Positions 1 through 5,130 of a stretch of DNA of 5,130 nt are shown here, piece after piece. This DNA comes from an uncultured Christensenellaceae bacterium. Lineage in GTDB: Bacteria > Bacillota > Clostridia > Christensenellales > MGBC116941. The first letter of the stretch is position 1, and each line of letters starts with the position of its first letter. A model generated the notes under the pieces. The model saw only the letters and a list, made by a program, of their open reading frames with translations. It ran no database searches and was not told where the DNA came from. The position numbers and the translations under genes were made by a program. Location: the NCBI GenBank assembly GCA_910585035.1, contig CAJUEF010000002.1, forward strand, positions 675 through 5,804, written 5' to 3'.

Positions 1-70
1 TCTAAATTATTTATACCTAATATAATTCTGTATTTATATTCATCTCTCCCTTAACTAAAAAAAGCGATAT

Positions 71-99
71 TTGGATTTTATTAACTTCTTTTATATTTT
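71..99 (+). promoter_or_regulatory. Weak sigma-A-like promoter candidate for the PBP gene
   Basis: A TTGGAT hexamer (71-76) and a TATTTT hexamer (94-99) are separated by 17 bp, and an overlapping TATATT (92-97) matches the -10 consensus better but with a 15-bp spacer. The whole 1-186 leader is so AT-rich that hexamers of this quality are expected by chance. The pair is offered only as the best-spaced candidate upstream of the gene at 187. No coding sequence is seen in 1-186. Confidence 0.2.
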
Positions 100-172
100 G
101 TGCAAAATTATTAAAAACATTCATTAATAAAACTTAAAATTTATTGGAAGAATACAAAATATAACAAAAAAC

Positions 173-178
173 AAAGGA
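173..178 (+). promoter_or_regulatory. Ribosome binding site of the PBP gene
   Basis: AAAGGA ends 8 nt before the ATG at 187, which is the usual spacing. It supports that ATG as the start. The start also places a short basic N-terminus (MKILKK) directly before the membrane segment, as expected for a class A PBP. Confidence 0.75.
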
Positions 179-186
179 TTTTCCCT

Positions 187-2604
187 ATGAAGATATTAAA
201 GAAAATTTCCATTATAACGCTTATAGTCCTTATATCTCTAACAGTAATATTTTTTGGCATGTGGATATATTTTGCACGGTCGCTGGACGTTAGTAAAATT
301 ACCGATATAACGCAAACTGTAGATATAATGGATAAATACGACAGTTTTATTACCGGTGTTTATTCAAAAGAAAACAGAAGTAAAATAGAAATTGAAAATC
401 TTCCCGATCACGTCAAGAATGCTTTCATAGCCATTGAGGATGAAAGGTTCTATAAGCATATTGGCGTAGATGTCCGGCGTATTTTTGGTGCGGCGCTTGT
501 TAACGTGAAATCAGGAGGAAAACAGGAAGGCGCAAGCACTATAACCCAGCAGCTTATAAAGCTTTCTCATCTCTCATCACAAAAAACCTTTTCCAGAAAA
601 ATCAAAGAGGCTTTTCTTGCCCTTGAACTTGAGCGCAGATATTCTAAAAATGAAATACTTGAAATGTACTTAAATTACTGCTATTTTGGTAACGGAGCAT
701 ACGGAATAGAAGCAGGGGCAAAAAGATATTTTGGAATAAACGCCAAAGACCTTACGATAGCGCAAAGTGCAATGCTTGCAGGTATATTAAAATCCCCGTC
801 AAAGTATGCTCCGCATATTAAGCCAGAGGAAAGTGTTGAAAGGCGTAATCTTGTTTTAAAACAAATGTTTAATACAGGATTTATTTCAAACTATGAATAC
901 GATGCAGCCCTTGCGGAGCCTGTTGATTTAGTGCCAACAGTAGATGAAATATATCCTTATGGGTACTATATAGATACGGTTTTATATGAAGCTGAGCATC
1001 TGCTGGGCGTGGATTCAGAAGAGCTTTTAAAAGAGGGATACAGTATATATACATCCTTGGACACTAGCATCCAGCAATCCCTGGAAAATGCTGCAAAATC
1101 TGAATTGCCGGAAAATGAAAATGGTGAAATTCCCGAGGTTGCAATGGTTGCATTAACATCACAGGGAGAAATAACAGGAATTGTTGGCGGTAAGGAACAT
1201 ACTGCCCGCAGGGGTATTAACAGAGCCATGGATAACAAGCGCAGCCCTGGCTCAACAATTAAACCTGTGCTGGTTTATGCACCTGCTTACGAGCAGAAAG
1301 CCTATACAAACGCTACATTTATTCTTGATGAAAAGCAAAGCTTCAGCGGCTATTCTCCATCTAATTCATCAAACAAGTATTATGGATGGGTCACCGCAAA
1401 AAAGGCTATAGCCATGTCCTTAAACACTCCTGCTGTTAGAACTTTAAATGAAGTTGGCGTTGAAAATGCAAAAAATTACGGTAAAAGTGTTGGTCTGGAA
1501 TTTGAGCCTGAGGACGACCATTTGGCTCTGGCTCTTGGAGGATTTTCCAAAGGAGTTACTCCACTTCAAATGTCCGCTTCATATTTGCCCTTTATGAACG
1601 GTGGGTATTATTACAGCCCTTCTTCTGTAAGAAAGATAATTGACAAAGAAGGAAATATCGTTTATGAAAGGCAAAATTCTGCAACTAAAGTTTTAAGTGA
1701 AGAAACAGCGTTTCTTTTAACAGACGTTATGAAAGAAGTAATTAATTCAGGTACGGGCAAAAGGCTTAAAAATCTCAATATGAATATTGCGGCAAAAACC
1801 GGAACAAGTAATATTCAAGATACATCAGACAGCAAAGACGCATGGATTGTTTCATATTCCACCGACTATATATGTACGGCGTGGATAGGATACGATAACG
1901 GTAAAGCCCTTCCAAGCGGCGTTTCAGGAGGAAGCTATCCGGCACACCTGGTTGAACAGTTTTATTTAGATGTTTATAAATACAGTAAGCCGGAAGATTT
2001 TGTAAAGCCGGAAGGCGTTGTGGAAGTTAAGCTTGATAAAACTATGCTGGAAAAAAATAAAAAAGTTGCAATAGCCAGTGAATATGCGCCTGACAGCCAA
2101 GTGTTAAAAGAATATTTTTCTATTGCCACAGTACCAAGCGAACATTCAAAATCATGGCAAAAAATAACATCTATAGACGGATTTAATATTACAATGGATG
2201 AAAAAGGATATCCCGTTATATCCTTTAAATCCGAATACAGCAATATAAATTATACTATTATGCGTATTGGTCCCACTGGACAAATGCCCGTTTACCAAAC
2301 ATCGGGACAACAAAAAATAATAAGCTTTAAAGACACTACAGTAAGTGAAGAGGAAAAATATGAATACTATATAATTGCAATGATTGGAGACGAAACAATT
2401 GAATCCCAAAAGATTGTGGTAAAAACCAAAAAAATAGATCTTGATAACCCGCTAGAAAGCACTCAGGATAAAGAAACAACATCGGAGGATTTAACATCAT
2501 CCTCCGATAAGGTAACAGATGAAAGTGTGGATGAAGAAAACACAGATGAAAGTACAGACAGTCCACCGGGACGTAAAGTGGGCACAAGAAAACGACGTCC
2601 TTAA
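187..2604 (+). CDS. ponA: Class A penicillin-binding protein (PBP1A family), bifunctional glycosyltransferase/transpeptidase
   Basis: Membrane-anchored peptidoglycan synthase of 805 residues. It polymerises lipid II into glycan strands and cross-links the stem peptides on the outer face of the membrane. Residues 1-6 are basic and cytoplasmic, and about 7-30 form a single membrane anchor. The GT51 domain follows, with EDERFYKH (84-91, likely catalytic Glu84), GASTITQQ (115-122), RKIKEA (137-142, likely second Glu141) and the block at 157-184. The penicillin-binding domain has all three active-site motifs: STIK (Ser356 nucleophile, Lys359), SLN (411-413) and KTGT (537-540). Residues about 655-748 are beta-rich and look like an FN3-type module, which is an inference. 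Residues 751-795 are an acidic Ser/Thr/Asp/Glu-rich tail, and the last ten residues are basic. The gene is complete with every catalytic motif intact, so it is probably active. Family assignment is firm. The symbol is the Firmicutes convention; mrcA or pbpF would describe the same family. Confidence 0.96.
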   Translation: MKILKKISIITLIVLISLTVIFFGMWIYFARSLDVSKITDITQTVDIMDKYDSFITGVYSKENRSKIEIENLPDHVKNAFIAIEDERFYKHIGVDVRRIFGAALVNVKSGGKQEGASTITQQLIKLSHLSSQKTFSRKIKEAFLALELERRYSKNEILEMYLNYCYFGNGAYGIEAGAKRYFGINAKDLTIAQSAMLAGILKSPSKYAPHIKPEESVERRNLVLKQMFNTGFISNYEYDAALAEPVDLVPTVDEIYPYGYYIDTVLYEAEHLLGVDSEELLKEGYSIYTSLDTSIQQSLENAAKSELPENENGEIPEVAMVALTSQGEITGIVGGKEHTARRGINRAMDNKRSPGSTIKPVLVYAPAYEQKAYTNATFILDEKQSFSGYSPSNSSNKYYGWVTAKKAIAMSLNTPAVRTLNEVGVENAKNYGKSVGLEFEPEDDHLALALGGFSKGVTPLQMSASYLPFMNGGYYYSPSSVRKIIDKEGNIVYERQNSATKVLSEETAFLLTDVMKEVINSGTGKRLKNLNMNIAAKTGTSNIQDTSDSKDAWIVSYSTDYICTAWIGYDNGKALPSGVSGGSYPAHLVEQFYLDVYKYSKPEDFVKPEGVVEVKLDKTMLEKNKKVAIASEYAPDSQVLKEYFSIATVPSEHSKSWQKITSIDGFNITMDEKGYPVISFKSEYSNINYTIMRIGPTGQMPVYQTSGQQKIISFKDTTVSEEEKYEYYIIAMIGDETIESQKIVVKTKKIDLDNPLESTQDKETTSEDLTSSSDKVTDESVDEENTDESTDSPPGRKVGTRKRRP
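2470..2508 (-). terminator. Candidate rho-independent terminator of the thiI operon, inside the PBP 3' coding region
   Basis: The arms ATCGGAGGAT (2481-2490) and ATCCTCCGAT (2499-2508) are perfect 10-bp reverse complements around an 8-nt loop. Read on the minus strand, the hairpin is followed by GTTGTTTCTTT, a broken but T-rich tract. On the plus strand what follows is AAGGTAACAG, which is not T-rich, so the polarity suits minus-strand transcripts. It starts 104 nt after the thiI stop and is the first such structure downstream of it. The stem is only half GC and the tract is interrupted, so efficiency may be modest. An alternative is a chance fold of low-complexity codons for the Ser/Asp-rich tail. 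Confidence 0.45.
2515..2553 (+). repeat. Pair of 12-bp direct repeats in the PBP tail
   Basis: ACAGATGAAAGT occurs at 2515-2526 and again at 2542-2553, exactly 27 nt (nine codons) apart and in frame. Each copy encodes Thr-Asp-Glu-Ser, giving TDES-VDEEN-TDES in the acidic tail. The identical DNA, not only identical residues, suggests a small in-frame duplication of the kind that lengthens or shortens such linkers. Confidence 0.6.
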
Positions 2605-2612
2605 CCATCTTA

Positions 2613-3779
2613 TTAGCCTTTAACAACTATCATTTCTGTGTTTTCAACTGCACTTTTAATTAAAGTTTCCGTATCAAGCACCTGCTCGGAATTTACAATC
2701 CTTTCAAGGTTTGGATGAGTTACAGGGCGCTTTGGCGTAAACACTGTGCAGCAGTCTTCGTAGGGTAAAATTGACGTTTCAAAGGTATCTATATCCTTTG
2801 CTATCTCAATTATTTCCTGTTTGTCAAAGCATATTACAGGTCTTATTACAGGAAGATTTGTCACCGTGTTTGTGCAATTAAGAGATTCCAGAGTCTGGCT
2901 GGCAACCTGACCTATGGACTCTCCTGTAATTAGGGCGCTGCATTCGTTTGCAGCTGCAATACGGTCTGCAATTTTCATCATGAACCTTCGCATAATTATT
3001 GTAAGCTCACTATTAGGACACTTTTCAAATATCTCCTTTTGTATTTCTGTAAAAGGAACTATATGAAGCCGTATTCCTCCGCCAAAGCCTGATAGGATTT
3101 TACACAAATCTATGACCTTTTGCTTTGCCAGTTCCCCTGTATAAGGAAAGCTGTAAAAATGAATACATTCAATAAGCACTCCCCGCTTCATTGTCATATA
3201 TCCTGATACAGGGCTATCTATTCCCCCTGACAGCAAAAGAGCAGCCTTACCATTACAGCCTACAGGCAGCCCTCCTCTGCAAAGAATTATATCAGTATAT
3301 ATGTATGCCATTTCCCTGATTTCCACATTTAAGGTTATATCAGGGTTTTTCACGTCTACAGAAATGCCATTGGTATTTTCAAAAAGATATCCGCCAAGCT
3401 CCCTAATAAGCTCCATTGTGTCAAATTTATAGGACTTGTCCGACCTTTTTGCAGCAACCTTAAAAGTCTTTGCTCCAGCCTTGTTTACTGCGTCCCAAAA
3501 CATCCTAAGACTTTCTTTTTTTACATTTTCATAATCCTTGTCCGTTTCAAGGGCAATGCTGAAAGAGTGAATGCCAAAAACATTTTTTAATTTTTCACTT
3601 ATATCATCTATATAATTTTCATCAAATCCAAATAAAATAAACCTACCGTTTATTCTCTTTATATTTATTCCCTTAAATTCCTTAAGGACAATTTTAATAT
3701 TGTCCTTAAGGCGTCTTTCAAATTGGGGTCTGTTAAGTCCCTTTAAATGTATTTCACCATACCTTATTAGAATTACCAT
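2613..3779 (-). CDS. thiI: tRNA 4-thiouridine synthase ThiI (short form without rhodanese domain)
   Basis: Cytoplasmic enzyme of 388 residues that adenylates U8 of tRNA and replaces its oxygen with sulfur to give 4-thiouridine. In some bacteria it also serves sulfur transfer to thiamine thiazole. Residues 1-55 match the ThiI N-terminal domain (LIRYGEIHLKGLNR is characteristic) and about 58-165 the THUMP tRNA-binding domain. From about 178 comes the PP-loop ATPase domain with SGGIDS (184-189). The EDCCTVFTPKRP segment (341-352) holds adjacent Cys343/Cys344, in the region of the catalytic cysteine. E. coli ThiI has about 480 residues because of a C-terminal rhodanese domain; this protein ends before it, like Bacillus ThiI. 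The neighbouring desulfurase supplies the missing sulfur-carrier step. The ATG directly abuts the desulfurase TAA, in the same frame. A perfect 13-bp inverted repeat lies in codons 23-34. Identification is secure. Confidence 0.95.
   Translation of the reverse strand: MVILIRYGEIHLKGLNRPQFERRLKDNIKIVLKEFKGINIKRINGRFILFGFDENYIDDISEKLKNVFGIHSFSIALETDKDYENVKKESLRMFWDAVNKAGAKTFKVAAKRSDKSYKFDTMELIRELGGYLFENTNGISVDVKNPDITLNVEIREMAYIYTDIILCRGGLPVGCNGKAALLLSGGIDSPVSGYMTMKRGVLIECIHFYSFPYTGELAKQKVIDLCKILSGFGGGIRLHIVPFTEIQKEIFEKCPNSELTIIMRRFMMKIADRIAAANECSALITGESIGQVASQTLESLNCTNTVTNLPVIRPVICFDKQEIIEIAKDIDTFETSILPYEDCCTVFTPKRPVTHPNLERIVNSEQVLDTETLIKSAVENTEMIVVKG
3680..3711. repeat. Perfect 13-bp inverted repeat within the 5' part of thiI
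   Basis: CCTTAAGGACAAT (3680-3692) and ATTGTCCTTAAGG (3699-3711) are exact reverse complements around a 6-nt loop. In the thiI mRNA this would be a stable hairpin beginning 68 nt after the start codon, over codons 23-34. No T-tract follows on either strand, so it does not look like a terminator. Part of the symmetry comes from CTTAAGGA, itself largely palindromic, being used twice in frame for Leu-Lys-Asp and Leu-Lys-Glu. Confidence 0.8.
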
Positions 3780-4916
3780 TTATTTTCGTTTTCTCCTCAT
3801 TAGTATTCTGTGCTCTCTGCATATTGCCGCAATTCTCTTGGCAGCAAAAATAACCTCTTCTTCATTGGTGTCGTGAGTAAATGAAATTCTCAGCTGACTT
3901 TCTGCTCTTGCTTTATCAAAGCCCAGGGCATTGCTTATTCTCGGGTCTTTTTTCCTTGATGAACAAGCAGAACCTGTGCTGACGCATATGCCGTCAGCCT
4001 CAAGGCTGTGAAGAAGTATTTCACCACCAACTCCAATAAAGCTTAAATTTAAAATATGCGGTGCACCACCCATAGGAGAATTAAGCACAACTCCTTCAAG
4101 CTGGGATATTTCTTTTAAAAATGCCTTTTGAAGTCTTGCCATATGCTGTATATTATCATTAATGTTATTCATCCAAAAATTAATGGCATGATTAAGGGAG
4201 TATATACCAAGGGTGTTTTCCGTGCCGGAACGCAATCCTTTTTCCTGTCCTCCGCCATATAGCTTACCGTTAAATTTAAAGCCCTTTTTTACAAATATCA
4301 TTCCTATTCCTTTAAGGGCGTTTATCTTATGACCGCTTGCCGTATAAATATGACATTTGGGTATTATTCCCGTCTTTAAATATCCTTGAACGCCATCACT
4401 GTGGAATACAGCGCCGGGACATTTATTTCTTGCATATTCATACATCATATTAATGTCGTTAATACCGCCGGTAATATTATTTACATGCATTATGCTTATA
4501 AGAGCAGTGTTAGAAGTTAATTTATTTTTAAAATCCTCAAAATCAACTATACCAAATTCATTGGTTCTAAGGTAAACCACATCCGCTCCTCTGCGCTCAA
4601 GCTCTTTAAAACAGTTGTAAACACAAGGATGCTCAACAGATGAAGTAATAACACGCCTGCCACGCACATTTTCAGGCAAACTGCCGAAAATCGCAAGGTT
4701 TGCACTTTCCGTTCCGCAAGAAGTAAAATAACAGTTATATTTATTGCCAAGGCTCTTTTGTGCCAGTTCCCTGGTTTCTTCCACCATATTTTTTACTTCC
4801 ACTGCGCTTTTATATATAGCGCTTGGATTAAGCCATCTATTTTCTAAAAAATTACTGCAATCATCTATAAAAAACTGCAATGGTTTTGTTGTTGCTGCAT
4901 TATCTAAATAAATCAT
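3780..4916 (-). CDS. nifS: Cysteine desulfurase, NifS/IscS family (NifZ-like partner of ThiI)
   Basis: Pyridoxal-phosphate enzyme of 378 residues that converts cysteine to alanine and carries the sulfur as a persulfide. From the ATG at 4916 it begins MIYLDNAATTKP, the hallmark of the family. Visible motifs include GTESAN (68-73), the cofactor-stacking His in SVEHP (His96), HSDGVQ (172-177), the cofactor lysine in SGHKI (Lys197), and RSGTEN (229-234). The catalytic cysteine lies in STGSACSSR (Cys318). An in-frame TTG at 4922 would add two residues, but AGAAGGA sits 7 nt before the ATG, so the ATG is preferred. It lies 2 nt after the ispA stop and abuts thiI, which points to sulfur supply for tRNA 4-thiouridine rather than general Fe-S assembly; no iscU or iscR is adjacent. 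Oddities are Ile148 where the family usually has Glu (VNNE), and a basic C-terminus (RRKRK). Family is certain; partner specificity is inferred from context. Confidence 0.95.
   Translation of the reverse strand: MIYLDNAATTKPLQFFIDDCSNFLENRWLNPSAIYKSAVEVKNMVEETRELAQKSLGNKYNCYFTSCGTESANLAIFGSLPENVRGRRVITSSVEHPCVYNCFKELERRGADVVYLRTNEFGIVDFEDFKNKLTSNTALISIMHVNNITGGINDINMMYEYARNKCPGAVFHSDGVQGYLKTGIIPKCHIYTASGHKINALKGIGMIFVKKGFKFNGKLYGGGQEKGLRSGTENTLGIYSLNHAINFWMNNINDNIQHMARLQKAFLKEISQLEGVVLNSPMGGAPHILNLSFIGVGGEILLHSLEADGICVSTGSACSSRKKDPRISNALGFDKARAESQLRISFTHDTNEEEVIFAAKRIAAICREHRILMRRKRK
3793..3798 (-). promoter_or_regulatory. Ribosome binding site of thiI, inside the end of the desulfurase gene
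   Basis: GAGGAG (reading 3798 to 3793) precedes the thiI ATG at 3779 by 13 nt, longer than the usual 5-9. The motif lies in the codons for the basic C-terminal tail of the desulfurase. The long spacer and the abutting stop and start suggest that ribosomes finishing the desulfurase help start thiI by reinitiation. No better in-frame start is visible. Confidence 0.5.
3978..3998. repeat. Near-perfect palindrome over the desulfurase active-site codons
   Basis: The arms GCTGACG (3978-3984) and CGTCAGC (3992-3998) are exact reverse complements around CATATGC. Removing a single C would make a perfect 20-bp palindrome with GCATATGC at the centre. It falls on codons for ADGICVS, just before the catalytic cysteine. 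Because that protein motif is conserved, the symmetry may be a by-product of coding. Confidence 0.5.
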
Positions 4917-4918
4917 TT

Positions 4919-5130
4919 TCAATTCCTTCTATTCAATATTAGTTTCGCTGTTTCTATTAAAAAACCGCTGTCATGCTCTATGGAGCTAAGGCTGGAAATA
5001 GCTGTATTAATATGCGAGCCTGCTATTTCCAGCGCTTTTTCTACGCCAAAAATTTTAACGTATGTAAGCTTATCGGCTTTTTCATCCTTTCCCGCCGTTT
5101 TTCCCAGATCATCGCTTGAAGCAGTAACAT
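4919..5130 (-). CDS. ispA: Short-chain polyprenyl diphosphate synthase, C-terminal part (farnesyl/geranylgeranyl diphosphate synthase), cut by window edge
   Basis: Only the last 69 residues are in the window; the start lies beyond 5130. The visible part opens VTASSDDLGKTAGKDEKADK and continues LTYVKIFGVEKA. This is the pattern that follows the second Asp-rich motif of trans-prenyltransferases (DxT...LGK..GKD...K.TYV...G...A), in which the lysines and the TYV segment are conserved. It ends KLILNRRN, close to the usual IspA C-terminus. The enzyme condenses isopentenyl diphosphate with allylic diphosphates in the cytoplasm to make C15 or C20 precursors of undecaprenyl phosphate and quinone side chains. 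The gene stops 2 nt before the desulfurase start and is presumably the upstream gene of the same operon. Chain length cannot be judged, because the determinants near the first Asp-rich motif are outside. The family call is good; ispA is the most likely member. Confidence 0.82.
   Translation of the reverse strand, partial: VTASSDDLGKTAGKDEKADKLTYVKIFGVEKALEIAGSHINTAISSLSSIEHDSGFLIETAKLILNRRN
4924..4930 (-). promoter_or_regulatory. Ribosome binding site of the cysteine desulfurase gene
   Basis: AGAAGGA (reading 4930 to 4924) lies in the final codons of the ispA-like gene and is 7 nt from the ATG at 4916. With the alternative TTG at 4922 the motif would be almost adjacent to the start, too close to work. 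This decides the start in favour of ATG. Confidence 0.7.
4991..5033. repeat. Perfect 12-bp inverted repeat near the 3' end of the ispA-like gene
   Basis: GCTGGAAATAGC (4991-5002) and GCTATTTCCAGC (5022-5033) are exact reverse complements around a 19-nt loop. On the plus strand the hairpin is followed by GCTTTTTCTA, which has the shape of a terminator for antisense transcription. On the coding (minus) strand it is followed by CTTAGC, with no T-tract. In the operon mRNA it would sit about 75-117 nt before the desulfurase start. Confidence 0.75.

Noticed and set aside
1..60. Possible divergent minus-strand gene start (GGGAGAG followed by ATG) at the window edge
   Set aside because: The frame meets a TAG after eight codons and the spacing from the purine-rich motif to the ATG is too short.
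95..108. Dyad ATTTTG-TG-CAAAAT upstream of the PBP gene as a possible operator
   Set aside because: Arms of six AT-rich bases are expected by chance in this leader, and no regulator with this site is recognised.
966..2626. Open reading frames on other frames within the PBP gene, such as 966-1238 minus, 1181-1411 plus and 1974-2243 minus
   Set aside because: They lie wholly or almost wholly inside a gene with intact family motifs and show no recognisable protein features of their own. They are shadow frames.
2605..2660. Bidirectional terminator between the convergent stop codons
   Set aside because: The 8-bp gap and its flanks form no stem; CCTTAAC and CCTTTAAC there are direct, not inverted.
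3034..3057. TCCTTTT ... AAAAGGA inverted repeat in thiI
   Set aside because: Seven low-complexity pairs with a 10-nt loop are within chance expectation.
3314..3350. CCCTGAT ... ATCAGGG followed by TTTTT on the plus strand, as a terminator for PBP readthrough
   Set aside because: The stem is only 7 bp with an 18-nt loop, it lies about 700 nt past the PBP stop inside thiI, and such stems are near chance level.
4917..4922. TTG at 4922 as the desulfurase start, overlapping the ispA stop as TTGA
   Set aside because: The ribosome binding site would be almost touching the TTG, while it is 7 nt from the ATG at 4916. The family also begins at MIYLDNAATT.

Overview
The window looks like ordinary chromosomal DNA of a low-GC Gram-positive bacterium, most likely a member of the Clostridia. 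This rests on AT-rich base composition, strong AGGA-type ribosome binding sites, a class A penicillin-binding protein with an acidic Ser/Thr-rich tail, and a short ThiI paired with its own cysteine desulfurase, as known from Firmicutes. The assignment is by gene style only, and genus cannot be told. I see no tRNA, rRNA, CRISPR array, insertion sequence, phage gene or toxin-antitoxin pair.

Layout: positions 1-186 are a very AT-rich leader with no gene that I can support. It carries a weak promoter candidate and a good ribosome binding site for the plus-strand gene at 187-2604, a complete bifunctional peptidoglycan synthase (class A PBP). Only 8 bp after its stop, the stop of a minus-strand gene is reached, so the two transcription units converge almost tail to tail. 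The minus-strand unit reads, in transcription order: the 3' end of a short-chain polyprenyl diphosphate synthase (ispA-like, cut by the window edge at 5130), a NifS/IscS-type cysteine desulfurase (3780-4916), and thiI (2613-3779). The three are packed tightly: 2 nt between ispA and the desulfurase, 0 nt between the desulfurase and thiI. They are almost certainly co-transcribed and translationally coupled.

How the genes work together: the desulfurase takes sulfur from cysteine as a persulfide and hands it to ThiI, which adenylates U8 of tRNA and makes 4-thiouridine. This ThiI has no rhodanese domain, so the pair fits the short pathway described for Bacillus subtilis NifZ-ThiI. IspA supplies prenyl diphosphates, which feed undecaprenyl phosphate, the lipid carrier for the lipid II that the neighbouring PBP polymerises. 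That link is thematic, and the PBP is in a separate, convergent unit.

What stands out is at the level of nucleotides rather than gene content. There are three perfect inverted repeats of 10, 13 and 12 bp, all inside coding sequence and all near gene ends. One of them, inside the PBP 3' end, is placed and shaped like the terminator of the convergent thiI operon. The desulfurase and thiI are also in the same reading frame, separated by a single TAA codon. I do not see a new multi-gene system here.
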